A stretch of DNA of 64,000 nucleotides from Marinobacter koreensis (GCF_023156285.1 NZ_JAKZAJ010000002.1:496001-560000), one strand, 5' to 3'. Counted from the first letter of the stretch, positions 27,155 to 38,414 are shown. Numbers and translations are program-made. The notes: generated by a model not told the origin, from the letters alone.

Positions 27155-28453
27155 CTAACGGCCGGAGGGATTGAGCTTCCGCCTGGTCGCCAAACGAAAG
27201 GTCGCTTCTGTCAGGAAGGCGGCGCCAAGAATGGCTACCAGGAACCACAACTTGCCGGGGGTACTGATCGCCGTCTGCCAGACCAGTGCGCCAAGCGCTG
27301 CCAGACACAGGGCAACGCCAAGCAGCGAGACCATTCGCCGGCTTCCGGTGTCACGCGCCAATACGGCATTGGCCGCGTTCACCGCGGCAAATATGATCAG
27401 GAAACCGGCACTGCCCATGGTAGACATACTGGAGATGTCCGTCAGATTGGCGATCAGCAGGGTCACACCGGAGGTAATCAGCAGCCCTTCCACTGGCTTA
27501 CCCCAGATTTTTTTCTCCAGCACTTCCGGCAGCTCTCCGTCCTTGGCGATGATATAGCTCAGGCGGGCCGCGCCGTAAATGGTGGCATTGATCGCTGAAC
27601 TGGTGGACAGCATGGCGGCAATGGCAATCAGGATAAAACCGGTCTGACCCAAGGACGGCCGCGCCGCCTCGGCCAGGGCGTAGTCCTTGGCCTCCGCCAC
27701 CTTGTCCACCGGCAGGGAGCCGACGGTTACAATCGCCACCAGCACATAGAGCACAATGACAAAGCCCACACTGGAATAGAACGCGCGGGGAAGATTTTTA
27801 GAGGGATCGCGGACGTCCTGCGCGGTATTGGCGATCAGCTCGAAGCCCTCGTAGGCGAGGAAAATAATCATGCCGCCTGCCACCAGGTTCAGTGGATCCG
27901 ACCAGGTGGACACGGCCAGCCTCGCGCCGTCGATGCCCCAGATGCCCACGCCGATAAAGACCGCCAGGATGATCAGCTTGAGCGCGACAATCCAGTCCTC
28001 GGCCTTGCCGATCAATCCGGCATTCAACAGGTTCAACCCGGTAATACCAACCACGCTTGCGGTAATCAGGACATGCTTCCAGAACAGTTGGGATTCCGGT
28101 GGGAAGAACGAAGCGCCATAGCTCCCGAAGGCGTAGGAATACAGCGAGAGCATGACCATGTAGCTGATCCACAGGAGGATATTGGCCGCGCCGGTCATCA
28201 GGCCCGGCCCGAACGCTCTGTCCAGAAAGGCGACCGTGCCCCCCTGGCTGGGAAAGCTCACCGAAAGCCGTGCGTAGGAATAGGAAGTCACCAGGGCAAT
28301 GATTCCCGCAATCAGAAACGCCACGGGTGCGCCCCCGCCCGCCAGTTCCACCGACAGCCCCAGCACCGCAAAGATGCCGCCGCCAATCATGCCGCCAATG
28401 CCGATGGAGACTACTTCCCAGTAGCCGAGGGTGTCTTTGGAGGAGTCGCTCAT
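27155..28453 (-). CDS. APC-superfamily amino-acid/amine permease
   Basis: A 432-residue permease with about twelve helices and the APC signature IGIGGMIGGGIFAVLG at the N-terminus. The helix 6 motif LAYEGFELIANTAQDV is also present. It is probably co-transcribed with the downstream cupin gene. The substrate is an amino acid or related amine by family; the exact one is unknown. Confidence 0.9.
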   Translation of the reverse strand: MSDSSKDTLGYWEVVSIGIGGMIGGGIFAVLGLSVELAGGGAPVAFLIAGIIALVTSYSYARLSVSFPSQGGTVAFLDRAFGPGLMTGAANILLWISYMVMLSLYSYAFGSYGASFFPPESQLFWKHVLITASVVGITGLNLLNAGLIGKAEDWIVALKLIILAVFIGVGIWGIDGARLAVSTWSDPLNLVAGGMIIFLAYEGFELIANTAQDVRDPSKNLPRAFYSSVGFVIVLYVLVAIVTVGSLPVDKVAEAKDYALAEAARPSLGQTGFILIAIAAMLSTSSAINATIYGAARLSYIIAKDGELPEVLEKKIWGKPVEGLLITSGVTLLIANLTDISSMSTMGSAGFLIIFAAVNAANAVLARDTGSRRMVSLLGVALCLAALGALVWQTAISTPGKLWFLVAILGAAFLTEATFRLATRRKLNPSGR

Positions 28454-28874
28454 AATGGATTCGCCTTTGTCGGTCGGGACAGACGATGAAATTCAGTAGG
28501 TACCAAAAATCCTGCCATCAAACGGTTCCCTGTAAAAACCATTCTCCGCACAGCAGGGTTATACCGACTGCTCAGCCAGCCCCGAAATAAGGCATGAGGC
28601 GACAGGATGCACCATACTGAAACCATCGACATTCTGCATAGTGAAATTCCAGAAATCCTCAGATTCTTTCAAGCCATTGTTTTTACAGTTTCAACAGCGT
28701 GATTTCCCGGGCAGGAAGGACACATCGGCGCCTGACCCGGAACAAAACCTGCAGGAACGTCTGTAAGGTTCCTCAGGTTCAGCAAAGCTTTGCCCAAACT
28801 GAGCGGTTCCCGTTTTCTCGCAAACGTTTCGCTGAACTCCTGGACATTGGAATCGACAGATTCAGGAGTACACC
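28454..28874. other. Intergenic region upstream of ggpPS
   Basis: About 420 bases with no convincing gene. It contains the perfect 12-base palindrome GCAAAGCTTTGC at 28782-28793 and a short inverted repeat (GGAAC / GTTCC) at 28753-28772. These sit 80 to 120 bases before the ggpPS start and may be operator sites for salt-dependent control. I see no clear promoter consensus. Confidence 0.5.
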
Positions 28875-31148
28875 ATGCTACTAGCCACCGATCTGGACGG
28901 TACGTTCCTTGCCGGCGATCCCGACAATCGCCTGAAGCTCTACCAGCTGATTTCCGCCCACCCCGAAATCGATCTCGTGTTCGTCACCGGACGGGGGCTG
29001 GAATCGGTGCTGCCGCTGTTGTCCGATCCGACGATTCCCCAACCCGACTACATCATCTGCGACGTGGGGTGCACCGTGGTGCACGGCGACTCGCAACAGG
29101 CCATCCAACCGCTGCAGGGTGCTATCGACGAGCTGTGGCCCGGCGCCCAGGTGATCGAAGACGCACTCTCGGGCTTCGACGGCCTACAGCGCCAGGAGGT
29201 GCCCCAGGAGCGCAGGGTGTCCTACTTCTGCGAGCAGGACGTCGTATGCGACGAGATGCGAGACAAGATCGAGACCCTGTCCTGCGAGGTCCTGTTTTCT
29301 GCGGGCAAGTACCTGGACATCCTGCCCCGGGGCGTCAATAAAGGCACCACCCTGTCGCTCCTTGTGGATCACCTCGGCGTAGATCCGGAGGCCGTGCTGG
29401 TCGCCGGCGACACGCTCAACGATCTGTCCATGTATCAGCAGAGCTTCAAGGGCGTCTGCGTTGGCGCATCCGAGACCGACCTGCTGGCGGCGACGGAGCA
29501 TCAGGCCCGGGTGCTCCACGCCGGGGCCACCGGCTGTGGCGGTATTCTCGAAGCCTTCGAACATTTTGGTTTCCTCGGCCATGCCGGCATTGCGGCCGAA
29601 ATCCCGGAGTCCGCCAGCTCGGGCAAATCCGACCTGGTCATCGTGTACCACCGCCTGCCCTATGAGGAGATTGTCGAGAACGGGGAGCTGATCCGCCGTC
29701 GCCCGAAATCGCCGAACGGCATCATTCCCACCCTGCTCAGCTTCTTCGCCGACGGCAAGGCCGGCTCCTGGGTGGCCTGGTCCATCGACGATCCGGATCT
29801 CGGTCCGTTCCAGACCCACACGGAAGTGGACACCGACCGCTATGAAAAACTGGTGGCCGCTCGGGTACCCCTGAGCGAGGAGGACGTGGAGATCTTCTAT
29901 AAGCGCTTCTCGAAGGAAGCCTTCTGGCCGACCCTGCACACCTTCTGGGAACGGGCCACCTTCCGGGACGACCACTGGCAGGTGTTCCTCAAGGTCAACA
30001 AACGCTTTGCCGAGCGTACCGCCGAGGAAGCGGCGGAAAATGCGGTGGTCTGGATCCACGACTACAACCTGTGGATGGTGCCCGCCTTCCTGCGGGAGCT
30101 GCGTCCGGATGTGACCATCGCGTTTTTCCACCACACCTACTTCCCGTCCGCCGACGTGTTCAACGTACTGCCCTGGCGCCGGGAGATCATCGGCAGCCTG
30201 CTGCAGTGCGACCACATCGGCTTCCACATTCCCAGGCAGGCGGAGAATTTCGTCGACGTGGCCCGGGGCGTGACGCCGCTGGAGGTCACCCGCAAGGCCG
30301 GCTGCGCGCCGCGCTTTCTGACCTATGGCTGCGCCGTAGGCCTCGATGAGATGAGCGTCGAGATCGCGGTGAACGACCGGAAGATCGGCCTGGGCGCCCA
30401 CCCGGTCGGGCTGGATCTCAACCGTGTTCGCAATGCGCTGAACGACTCCGACGTTCAGACCCGCATGGAGAGCCTGCGAAAAGAGCTGGAGGATGTGCGG
30501 CTGATTCTGTCCGTGGAGCGGCTCGATTTCACCAAGGGCATTCTCGAAAAACTCCATGCCTACGAGCGCATGCTCAGCGAGCATCCGGAACTGGAAACCA
30601 AAGTCACCCTGATGATGGTGTGTGTCCCGGCGGCGAAAGGGATGACCATCTACGAAGAGCTGCTCTCGCAGATCGAGCAGACCGTGGGCCGCATCAACGG
30701 GCAATTCGCCCGGGTGGGCTGGACCCCGGTGCAGTTTTTCTTCCGGGCCCTGCCCTTTGAAGAACTGGTGGCCTACTACACCATGGCGGACGTGATGTGG
30801 ATTACCCCGCTGCGGGATGGTCTGAACCTGGTGGCCAAGGAGTACATTGCCACCCAGGGCCTCACCGAAGGGCGCGGTGTGCTGGTGCTGTCCGAGTTTG
30901 CCGGAGCGGCGGCCGAACTGCGCGGCGCCATCCTCGCCAATCCGCACCACCCGCAGGACCTGGCGGATACCTGTTACTACGCCCTGGCCATGAGCCGCAG
31001 TGAAGCCCGCAACCGGCTCAGCGAAGCCTTCGAGGCAGTGTGCCGGTATGACATTGAATACTGGGGACGGGAGTTCATCGAGGCGGTGGAGCAACGGCGC
31101 ACCACCAAGCTGAAGAAGATCGTGCCATTGGGTCAGAGCGCGGCCTGA
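28875..31148 (+). CDS. ggpPS: Fused glucosylglycerol-phosphate phosphatase/synthase
   Basis: A 757-residue bifunctional protein. Residues 1-240 form a HAD phosphatase of the sucrose-phosphatase type (nucleophile motif [11 protein letters not shown], later [14 protein letters not shown]). Residues 250-745 form a GT20 synthase like trehalose-6-phosphate synthase ([41 protein letters not shown]). The fusion in this order is the known GgpPS of salt-tolerant proteobacteria, which makes the compatible solute glucosylglycerol from ADP-glucose and glycerol 3-phosphate. CAGGAG precedes the ATG. A trehalose product is less likely because a matching phosphorylase follows. Confidence 0.9.
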   Translation: MLLATDLDGTFLAGDPDNRLKLYQLISAHPEIDLVFVTGRGLESVLPLLSDPTIPQPDYIICDVGCTVVHGDSQQAIQPLQGAIDELWPGAQVIEDALSGFDGLQRQEVPQERRVSYFCEQDVVCDEMRDKIETLSCEVLFSAGKYLDILPRGVNKGTTLSLLVDHLGVDPEAVLVAGDTLNDLSMYQQSFKGVCVGASETDLLAATEHQARVLHAGATGCGGILEAFEHFGFLGHAGIAAEIPESASSGKSDLVIVYHRLPYEEIVENGELIRRRPKSPNGIIPTLLSFFADGKAGSWVAWSIDDPDLGPFQTHTEVDTDRYEKLVAARVPLSEEDVEIFYKRFSKEAFWPTLHTFWERATFRDDHWQVFLKVNKRFAERTAEEAAENAVVWIHDYNLWMVPAFLRELRPDVTIAFFHHTYFPSADVFNVLPWRREIIGSLLQCDHIGFHIPRQAENFVDVARGVTPLEVTRKAGCAPRFLTYGCAVGLDEMSVEIAVNDRKIGLGAHPVGLDLNRVRNALNDSDVQTRMESLRKELEDVRLILSVERLDFTKGILEKLHAYERMLSEHPELETKVTLMMVCVPAAKGMTIYEELLSQIEQTVGRINGQFARVGWTPVQFFFRALPFEELVAYYTMADVMWITPLRDGLNLVAKEYIATQGLTEGRGVLVLSEFAGAAAELRGAILANPHHPQDLADTCYYALAMSRSEARNRLSEAFEAVCRYDIEYWGREFIEAVEQRRTTKLKKIVPLGQSAA

Positions 31149-31189
31149 TCACGATGCCATCCCGGCCTTAATAACCCAGGAGCCGAACC

Positions 31190-32632
31190 ATGCTGCTCAA
31201 AAACGCGGTGCAGCTGATCTGCTATCCCAACCGGATCGGCAAGGATCTGAAAGACCTGCACACGGTGGTGGAAAAACACCTGGCCGACGCCATCGGCGGG
31301 CTGCACATCCTGCCGTTTTTCCCCTCCAACGCCGACGGGGGTTTCTCGCCCCTCACCCACAAGGAGGTGGACCCGGCCTACGGCACCTGGGACGACATCG
31401 AGGCGTTCACGCAGAAGTACGACCTGTGCGTCGACCTCACCGTGAACCACATCTCCGACGAGTCCCCGGAGTTCCGGGACTTCATCGCCAGGGGCTTCGA
31501 TTCGGAGTACGCCGAGTTGTTTGTGCACGTGGACAAATTCGGCGAGATTTCCCCGGACGACATGGCCAAGATCCACATCCGTAAGGAGAAGGAGCCCTTC
31601 CGGGAAGTCACCCTGGCCGATGGCACCCGAACCCGGGTGTGGTGCACCTTCACCGAACAGCAGATCGATCTCAATTACGACGCCGATCTGGCCTACCGAC
31701 TGATGGAAAGCTACATCGGTTTTCTGACCTCCAAAGGCGTGAACCTGTTGCGGCTGGATGCCTTCGGCTACACCACCAAACGCATCGGCACCAGCTGCTT
31801 CCTGGTGGAGCCGGAGGTCTACCGGATACTGGACTGGATCAACGAAGTGGCCCTGAAACACGGCGCGGAATGCCTGCCGGAAGTGCACGACCACACCAGC
31901 TACCAGTACGCCATCAGCCGGCGCAACATGCACCCCTACGGCTTTGCCCTGCCACCGCTGCTACTGTATTCGCTGCTGGATGCCAACAGCGTGTACCTGA
32001 AGAACTGGCTGCGCATGTGCCCCCGCAATATGGTCACCGTGCTCGATACCCACGACGGCATCTGCATCCCGGATGTGGAAGGCGTGTTGCCGGACGAGAA
32101 GATCAGGGTGCTGATCGACAACATCGACGCCCGCAGTGCCGATCCGATTATGCGCCGTTCCGCTGCCAATATTCACAGCGTCGGTGCCATCTACCAGCTC
32201 ACCTGCACCTTCTACGACGCCCTGATGCAGAACGACGATGCCTACATCGCCGCCCGCGCCATCCAGTTCTTCACCCCCGGCATTCCCCAGGTCTATTACG
32301 TGGGCCTGCTCGCCGGCTGCAACGATCAGGAACTGATGGAACAGACCGGCGAATTGCGGGACATCAATCGCCACTACTACAGCCTGGAGGAGGTGGACGA
32401 AGAGATCGGGAAACCGGTGGTCCAGCGTCTGCTCAGCCTGATGCGGTTTCGCAGCAACTACCCCGCGTTCGACGGGCATTTCGAACTGAACTACTCCAAC
32501 GACTCCAGCGTGGCCATGGCCTGGCGCCATGGAGAGTATTACTGCCACCTGTTCGTGGACCTGAACTTCAAGACGGTGAAGGTGGAGTATGTGGATGTGG
32601 AGAGCGGCGAGACGAAAAGCCTCGACTGTTAA
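31190..32632 (+). CDS. GH13_18 glucosylglycerol phosphorylase (sucrose-phosphorylase family)
   Basis: A 480-residue cytoplasmic alpha-retaining phosphorylase. The predicted nucleophile is D190 (LLRLDAFGY), the acid/base E231 (CLPEVHDH) and the transition-state stabiliser D289 (LDTHDG). Characterised Marinobacter members of GH13_18 split 2-O-alpha-glucosylglycerol with phosphate into glucose 1-phosphate and glycerol. The gene starts 41 bases after ggpPS, which supports that substrate over sucrose. Together the pair can make and recycle the osmolyte. Confidence 0.88.
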   Translation: MLLKNAVQLICYPNRIGKDLKDLHTVVEKHLADAIGGLHILPFFPSNADGGFSPLTHKEVDPAYGTWDDIEAFTQKYDLCVDLTVNHISDESPEFRDFIARGFDSEYAELFVHVDKFGEISPDDMAKIHIRKEKEPFREVTLADGTRTRVWCTFTEQQIDLNYDADLAYRLMESYIGFLTSKGVNLLRLDAFGYTTKRIGTSCFLVEPEVYRILDWINEVALKHGAECLPEVHDHTSYQYAISRRNMHPYGFALPPLLLYSLLDANSVYLKNWLRMCPRNMVTVLDTHDGICIPDVEGVLPDEKIRVLIDNIDARSADPIMRRSAANIHSVGAIYQLTCTFYDALMQNDDAYIAARAIQFFTPGIPQVYYVGLLAGCNDQELMEQTGELRDINRHYYSLEEVDEEIGKPVVQRLLSLMRFRSNYPAFDGHFELNYSNDSSVAMAWRHGEYYCHLFVDLNFKTVKVEYVDVESGETKSLDC

Positions 32633-32647
32633 GCCGAGGTGCCAGAT

Positions 32648-33415
32648 TCAGGAACGTTTCAGCGCCCGACCGAGGTTCATGAAATAGTCCCGGAAAGCGA
32701 AGTTGATACGTTCCCGCTCGTCGCCTTGCGGATAAAGCCCGAGTTTTGCCTCCTCCGATTCCCGGGTGCCCCGCACCAGAAAGGCGTTCTTACAGGCCGC
32801 ATCCTGCACGAAGGCTTCGAACGCCCGGGCACACAGCTCTTCGGGCTGACTGTAGTAGTGCACGCCTGCCGCCTTGTCGGTTTTCGCGGACTGGCGAAAC
32901 AGATCGCTGGGCTCGGTACCGGCGGCATTGAGCAGCACCGCGCGATAGCAGGACTGAAGGCGGTCATTGAGCGGGTGGGCAATGGGGTCTTCGCGGCTCA
33001 GCCAGAGCCGGGAGCCAAAATCCCCCTTGCCAGTTCCGGGGAACAGTTTGTCGGCGATGTAGTGGTCGAACGCGTGAAACCATTCATGGGCAATGCTGCC
33101 AGGACCGGCGTTCTTGGCCAGGGCAAAGCTGCGAGTCGCCGGCGTATAGTGAGCAGAGACGCCCGGTCGACCGCCGATGCCGTATTGCAGCGCCAGGGAA
33201 CCACGCAGGGAAATCAGGGATTCGGTACCGCCAATGATAGTCATCAGGTCGCACAGGGCATCGTAGAAGAGCGCGGCGCTGCGCTGCTTTTCTGGCTCCG
33301 TTACCCAGCGGCCGATTTCCACGGAACGGAACTGGAAGCGGCGGCGGACGTCCAGGAAGGTGACGGCAGAGCCCGCCCGGTGATCGGGCCCGCGGCGGTA
33401 GAAAGTTCGTGCCAT
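32648..33415 (-). CDS. CLCA_X-family putative metallopeptidase-like protein
   Basis: A 255-residue protein with the motif HEWFHAFDHY (H110, H114, H118), an HExxH-like zinc site in which the usual order is HEWFH. It corresponds to the CLCA_X family. No signal peptide is evident. Peptidase activity is inferred from the motif only. It lies 16 bases downstream of the homocysteine methyltransferase gene in the same direction. Confidence 0.78.
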   Translation of the reverse strand: MARTFYRRGPDHRAGSAVTFLDVRRRFQFRSVEIGRWVTEPEKQRSAALFYDALCDLMTIIGGTESLISLRGSLALQYGIGGRPGVSAHYTPATRSFALAKNAGPGSIAHEWFHAFDHYIADKLFPGTGKGDFGSRLWLSREDPIAHPLNDRLQSCYRAVLLNAAGTEPSDLFRQSAKTDKAAGVHYYSQPEELCARAFEAFVQDAACKNAFLVRGTRESEEAKLGLYPQGDERERINFAFRDYFMNLGRALKRS

Positions 33416-33431
33416 GGCAACAGGAGAGCTC

Positions 33432-34343
33432 TCAGTGTTTCCTGTGGGTTACCAGGTATTGCAGGTGCTCAATACCGGTGCCACAACATCCTCCGAGTAT
33501 CTTCACCCCGTAGGACTGATTGAGCGTTAACATCAGCTGCCCCCACTCAGCCACATCGTCCGCCTTCAGTTCCCCTGCGTTATCCAGGTCACAGTGATCA
33601 AGTGACGATGCATTGGCCTGATAGCCGATCAATCGATTGAAAACCGTGCGCGGCTGCTGTTCCGGGCACAGGAATGACGGGTGGGCACAATTCACCATAT
33701 AGCCAAGGGGTGGCCGACTCGTACCGGCATCGATCAGTTCAATCGCAGCCTCCAGACTGGAGCCATCCAGCACATGGCCGTCCCTGGAAATGACGAAACT
33801 GATCATGTACGGAACACCCGTCGCTTCCATGGCCTTTGCTATGCCGAGCGCTTCCTGAACATTCGGCAGTGTCTCCGCGAGCAGGAAATCCACGCCTGCA
33901 CTGGCGAGTTGCTGGACTTGCCACGCGTGGAACTGCTCGGCCTCGGCAGCGGACAGTCCTTCATCTGGCCGATAACAATCGTTCCTGCATCCGATCATTC
34001 CACCAATTTTCACGCGTGTATCGTCATAGCCTGCTGAATCGCGAAGCTCTCGCAGGAAGGAAACCGCGTCCGGATTGACGGTATCGCTGATATCGGCGTC
34101 ACGCACCCTGGCCCGGTTCGCGCGCCAGGTAGGCGTACACACAAGAATTGGCAATTGAGCATTCTCTGCCAGCCTCATGTACTCCAGATAGATGGCACCC
34201 ATGACGTCCCTTGCTTCAGGGTCGTATATCAACGGCGCGTTGACGAGCGTCTCGTGGAGATGCACCTCTCCGGAACGCCGCAACTGCTCAACGATAGCGG
34301 CTTCCATCAAGATGAACGGATTATTTTCGAGGAGCTTCTTCAT
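33432..34343 (-). CDS. Homocysteine S-methyltransferase-family protein
   Basis: A 303-residue zinc-dependent methyltransferase domain. Zinc ligands are visible as the cysteine in VNCAHPSF and the pair in GGCCGTGIEH. MmuM-type enzymes methylate homocysteine from S-methylmethionine or betaine-like donors. Given the osmolyte genes in the window, a betaine-type donor is conceivable but unproven. The gene starts 10 bases after the chemoreceptor gene ends. Confidence 0.87.
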   Translation of the reverse strand: MKKLLENNPFILMEAAIVEQLRRSGEVHLHETLVNAPLIYDPEARDVMGAIYLEYMRLAENAQLPILVCTPTWRANRARVRDADISDTVNPDAVSFLRELRDSAGYDDTRVKIGGMIGCRNDCYRPDEGLSAAEAEQFHAWQVQQLASAGVDFLLAETLPNVQEALGIAKAMEATGVPYMISFVISRDGHVLDGSSLEAAIELIDAGTSRPPLGYMVNCAHPSFLCPEQQPRTVFNRLIGYQANASSLDHCDLDNAGELKADDVAEWGQLMLTLNQSYGVKILGGCCGTGIEHLQYLVTHRKH

Positions 34344-34353
34344 AGTGGAGCTA

Positions 34354-35964
34354 TTAAACCACGAACCGGGCCACCATTTCCTTCAGACGATCCGCCTCCC
34401 CACGGAGGGAGGAACCTGCTTCGCTGGATTCACCAACACCGGCGACGGCTTCGGTAGAAGCGTGGCTGATCTGTTGCAGCCGACGACTCATATCCTCGGA
34501 CACCGAGCTCTGTTCCTCGGTGGTCGACGCAATCTGGGTGGTCATCTCGGTGAGACGGGCCACCGCCTGCCGGATTGCATCGAACTGGTGGTGAGCATTA
34601 GCCGCCCCATCAGCGCTCCGGGTCCCGGTCACGCGGCCATTCTCCATGGCAGACGCGGCGGTTTTGATCCGGGACTGGAGGTTCTCGATCATTTTCTGGA
34701 TGTCCTGGCTCGCGGACTGCACCTTCGCGGCCAGGCCACGCACTTCATCGGCCACCACCGAGAAGCCGCGACCGGCATCGCCAGCCCTGGCCGCCTCAAT
34801 CGCGGCATTCAGGGCGAGTAGGTTGGTTTGTTCCGCCACACCCTGTATGACCGACAAGATGCCGCCAATCTCCCCCGATTCCTTCTCCACCTCTTCCATC
34901 ATCGACGAGGTGTCGGTCATTTCTTTCGCCAGTCGTTCGATGTCCGCCAGCAGGGGCTCGAGTATGTCGCGGCCGGAGGACACACTGGCGTCCGCCTGGC
35001 TCGCCGCATCAGCCGCCGACGACGTATGGCTGGCCACTTCTGCCACACTCACCTGCAATTCTTCCATTGCCGAGGCGACCTGCTCGGTTTCCTGGTTCTG
35101 GCTGTGCAATTGATTGCTCACCGTACCCAGGCCGGAGGACAACTGGGTGGCCGACGCCACCAGCGCGTTCGCGGCGTGCAGGATGCCGCCGACCAGGCTG
35201 TTCAGCTGATCCCGCATGCTGTTCGTGGCCTGGGCCAGCGCACTGATCTCATCCTTACCTTTCACGGGCAACGGCTCACCGGTCAGATCCCCGCCGGCAA
35301 TCTGTCCAAGCGCTTCGGTGACGGCAGGAAGCTGCCGGATGCCCCGGAAATTCAGGACAATCATCACAATCAGGCCCAGCAGAAGCACAGCGGACATCAC
35401 CAATCCCCAGTTCCTCGCCATGTGGGCGCCGTCGGTGAGTTCTGCGGTATGCACGCCGGTGGTTGCTATGGCATCCGCCACAAAACGGTCCAGATTCTCC
35501 CCGAGGGTTTCAGCCGCCTGATCAAAGTCCGGCATCATCGCGTTGCCGGCTGCCGGCCCGCCACTGATATAGGCCTGCGCCATCTCGGCACCAATCCGGT
35601 AATACGGCTCGAAGTCCTTCTCCAGCTCTTCATACTGGCTCACGCCCTCCGGATCGATCACCTTTAACTCTTTGATCTGCGATCGAAAACGATCCGCCTG
35701 CTCCCGGGCGAGCGCCAACCCGTCGTCCAGCCCATCCTGCGCCCGGGTGGCACTCACGTCCGAGAGATATTGCTGAACCTGGACCACCGAAAGCTTGGCC
35801 TGATGGGCCAGGTTGAGTTTCACGAGTGTTTTGTCGGCAAGGCCCTGGGACAGCGTCAGTGATCGCTGGGTTGTCCACGCGGTGAGCAATGTCTGTGCAA
35901 CCAGCAGGACGAAGAAGATGGCACCCAGCCCCAACAGGCGGGTCCTTAAACTGTGTGTATTCAT
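34354..35964 (-). CDS. Methyl-accepting chemotaxis protein
   Basis: A 536-residue transducer with two membrane helices (about 10-30 and 185-205), a periplasmic four-helix-type sensing domain between them, a HAMP domain (about 207-260) and the signalling hairpin. The tip region is near [15 protein letters not shown], preceded by [20 protein letters not shown]. No C-terminal CheR/CheB tether pentapeptide is present. The ligand is unknown. Confidence 0.93.
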   Translation of the reverse strand: MNTHSLRTRLLGLGAIFFVLLVAQTLLTAWTTQRSLTLSQGLADKTLVKLNLAHQAKLSVVQVQQYLSDVSATRAQDGLDDGLALAREQADRFRSQIKELKVIDPEGVSQYEELEKDFEPYYRIGAEMAQAYISGGPAAGNAMMPDFDQAAETLGENLDRFVADAIATTGVHTAELTDGAHMARNWGLVMSAVLLLGLIVMIVLNFRGIRQLPAVTEALGQIAGGDLTGEPLPVKGKDEISALAQATNSMRDQLNSLVGGILHAANALVASATQLSSGLGTVSNQLHSQNQETEQVASAMEELQVSVAEVASHTSSAADAASQADASVSSGRDILEPLLADIERLAKEMTDTSSMMEEVEKESGEIGGILSVIQGVAEQTNLLALNAAIEAARAGDAGRGFSVVADEVRGLAAKVQSASQDIQKMIENLQSRIKTAASAMENGRVTGTRSADGAANAHHQFDAIRQAVARLTEMTTQIASTTEEQSSVSEDMSRRLQQISHASTEAVAGVGESSEAGSSLRGEADRLKEMVARFVV

Positions 35965-36295
35965 GAAAGCGCTACCCGTTTATGTCCAGGCCGCAACGCC
36001 CCTTCGGTGTTCTGATACTCCGCAGGTGATCAACTCGTCGCGCGCCCATTTTATTTTTTTGATACAGGAAAATAGAGGCAATTAGCTTGCCAAGTTATAA
36101 ACATAGTGCATTAAATGAATAAGGCAGCACCGAATGGCCAATTATTGAGCCTGATCAAAAACCAGTCAGGGCTTCATTCTTTCATTTGGCGAAATCAACC
36201 AATGATATGTCATTTCTGACCGTCTGATTTTGCTCGCCTGTGTGCCAAACTCGAATCTTGCCAATAACAACAGCTGCTCGAACGAGGCCCTTCCC
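35965..36295. other. AT-rich intergenic region
   Basis: About 330 bases between the divergent chemoreceptor and oxidoreductase genes. It holds the runs near 36045-36120 typical of promoters and a weak hairpin (GCCTGA / TCAGGGC) at 36149-36172. I see no gene in it. Confidence 0.55.
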
Positions 36296-38398
36296 ATGAG
36301 CGACATCCGTACTCACCACCGGACCTGCAACATCTGCGAAGCCATGTGTGGCCTGGAAATCCAGCACCGGAACGGCGAGATCCTGTCGATCAAGGGCGAC
36401 AAGGACGACCCGTTCAGCCGGGGCCATATCTGCCCCAAGGCCGTTGCGCTCCAGGATTTCTACAACGACAGCGACCGACTGAAAACACCGCTCCGGAAAA
36501 CCGCCGACGGCTGGACCTCGATCAGCTGGGAGGCGGCCTATGAAGAGATCGCCACCCGCTTCCGGGCGCTTCAGGAGGCCCATGGCAAGGACGCGGTTGG
36601 CGTTTACCTCGGCAACCCCAATGCCCACAACTTCGGCAACGCCATCATGCTGCCGCGATTCTTCAAGGCATTAGGCACCAATAACCGCTTCAGTTCCGCC
36701 TCCGCCGACCAGTTGCCCCATCATGTTGCGTCCAACTACATGCTTGGCGCAGGCATGCTCATTCCGATTCCGGACATCGACCACACGGACTTCATGCTGA
36801 TCATCGGCGCCAACCCGATTGTGTCCAACGGCAGCCTGATGACGGCCCCGGGGGTTGGCAAACGCCTGAAGGCCATTCAGCAGCGGGGCGGCAAGGTTGT
36901 GGTGGTCGACCCCCGCCGCACAGAAACCGCGAAGAAAGCCGATCAACACCTGTTCATCCGCCCGGAAACCGACGCCCTGTTGATGCTGGCACTGGTGCAA
37001 ACCCTGTTTGATGAACAGCGGGTGAGCCTTGGCCACCTGGCGTCCCGGATAGATGGGCTGGATTCGCTGGCCAACGCGGTGAAAGCCTATGCGCCGGAAA
37101 CCGTGGCGGAGGCCTGCGGCATCGACGCACCGACCATCCGCCAGCTTGCGCGGGACCTGGCCGGGGCCAAGAGTGCCGTCTGCTATAGCCGCATGGGCGC
37201 CTCGACCCAGTCCTTCGGAGGGCTGTGCCAATGGCTCAACAACGTGCTGAATATCCTGACCGGGAATTTTGATCGCCGGGGCGGCGCCATGTTTCCCCAG
37301 CCCGCCTTCGATCTGGTCCGCGACAAGAAGGGCAAACCAAGCTCCTACGGCCGCTACCAGTCGCGGGTACGAAAGCTGCCCTACTTCAATAACGAATTCC
37401 CGGTGGCCACCCTGGCCGACGAAATCCTTACCCCCGGCGACGGCCAGATCCGGGGGATGATCACCGTGGCGGGTAACCCGGTGCTCTCCGCACCCGGCGG
37501 AGCCCGCCTGGAGGAGGCGTTCGAAGCCCTGGATTTCATGGTGTCCGTGGATATCTACCTGAACGAGACCACCCGGCATGCCGACATTATCCTGCCGGCC
37601 ACCACGGGCCTGGAAGTGCCCCATTACGATGTCTTCTTCCATTCCTTTGCGGTACGCAACACCGCCAAGTTCTCAGAACCGATGGTCGAGAAATCACCGG
37701 AGCAGAAGCACGACTGGGAAATCCTTCGGGATCTGTCCCTGCACCTGACCGGGCTGGATGACGACGGGGTGACACCGGAACAGATGCTCGACGCGGGGCT
37801 CAGGCACGGGGCCTATGGCGAACAGGGCATGAGCCTGGAGACCCTGAAGGCCAACCCGCACGGCGTGGATCTCGGCCCGCTGCAACCGTGCCTGGACCAA
37901 CGGCTTCAGACCGAAGATGGCCTTATTCACATCGCTCCACAATTGTACCTGGACGACCTGAAGCGCCTGGACAGCTCCGGACTACTGGAGCGGGCGCAGG
38001 ACACCAACTACCCCTTCTCGCTCATCAGCCGGCGGCTGCCCCGCAGCCATAACACCTGGACCCAGAATTCCCACCGTCTGGTGAAAGGCAAAGCCCCCTG
38101 CACACTGCAGATGCACTCGGCCGATGCGCGGAAACTGGGGCTGGAAGATGGCCAGATGGCGCAAGTGGCAACCCCGGTGGGCAGCATTCAGCTGCCGGTG
38201 GAAATCGACGACGACATGTTCGAAGGCGTGGTGAGCATTCCCCAGGGCTGGGGCCATAACCGCCCGCAGACGGGCATGTCCATCGCCGAATCCCAACCGG
38301 GTGTGAGCATCAACGACATCACCGATGGTCAGCGTATCGATGCGCTCACCGGTAATGCCGCGTTCAACGGCACGAGGGTGTCCGTGCAGCCAGCCTGA
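36296..38398 (+). CDS. Molybdopterin-dependent oxidoreductase, single-subunit
   Basis: A 700-residue protein of the DMSO-reductase/formate-dehydrogenase superfamily. The N-terminal 4Fe-4S motif is CNICEAMCGLEI followed by GHICPKA. The molybdopterin guanine dinucleotide domains follow, with the C-terminal MopB domain at about 570-695. No Tat signal is seen, so it is cytoplasmic. No iron-sulfur or membrane partner subunit adjoins it. The start at 36296 is chosen because it places the cluster motif near the N-terminus. The substrate is unknown. Confidence 0.9.
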   Translation: MSDIRTHHRTCNICEAMCGLEIQHRNGEILSIKGDKDDPFSRGHICPKAVALQDFYNDSDRLKTPLRKTADGWTSISWEAAYEEIATRFRALQEAHGKDAVGVYLGNPNAHNFGNAIMLPRFFKALGTNNRFSSASADQLPHHVASNYMLGAGMLIPIPDIDHTDFMLIIGANPIVSNGSLMTAPGVGKRLKAIQQRGGKVVVVDPRRTETAKKADQHLFIRPETDALLMLALVQTLFDEQRVSLGHLASRIDGLDSLANAVKAYAPETVAEACGIDAPTIRQLARDLAGAKSAVCYSRMGASTQSFGGLCQWLNNVLNILTGNFDRRGGAMFPQPAFDLVRDKKGKPSSYGRYQSRVRKLPYFNNEFPVATLADEILTPGDGQIRGMITVAGNPVLSAPGGARLEEAFEALDFMVSVDIYLNETTRHADIILPATTGLEVPHYDVFFHSFAVRNTAKFSEPMVEKSPEQKHDWEILRDLSLHLTGLDDDGVTPEQMLDAGLRHGAYGEQGMSLETLKANPHGVDLGPLQPCLDQRLQTEDGLIHIAPQLYLDDLKRLDSSGLLERAQDTNYPFSLISRRLPRSHNTWTQNSHRLVKGKAPCTLQMHSADARKLGLEDGQMAQVATPVGSIQLPVEIDDDMFEGVVSIPQGWGHNRPQTGMSIAESQPGVSINDITDGQRIDALTGNAAFNGTRVSVQPA

Positions 38399-38414
38399 CA
38401 GGGCCGGCTGCAGG

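Noticed and set aside
29184-31094. 636-codon open frame antisense to ggpPS
   Set aside because: Long antisense frames are common in high-GC DNA. The sense frame has all catalytic motifs; the antisense product has none.
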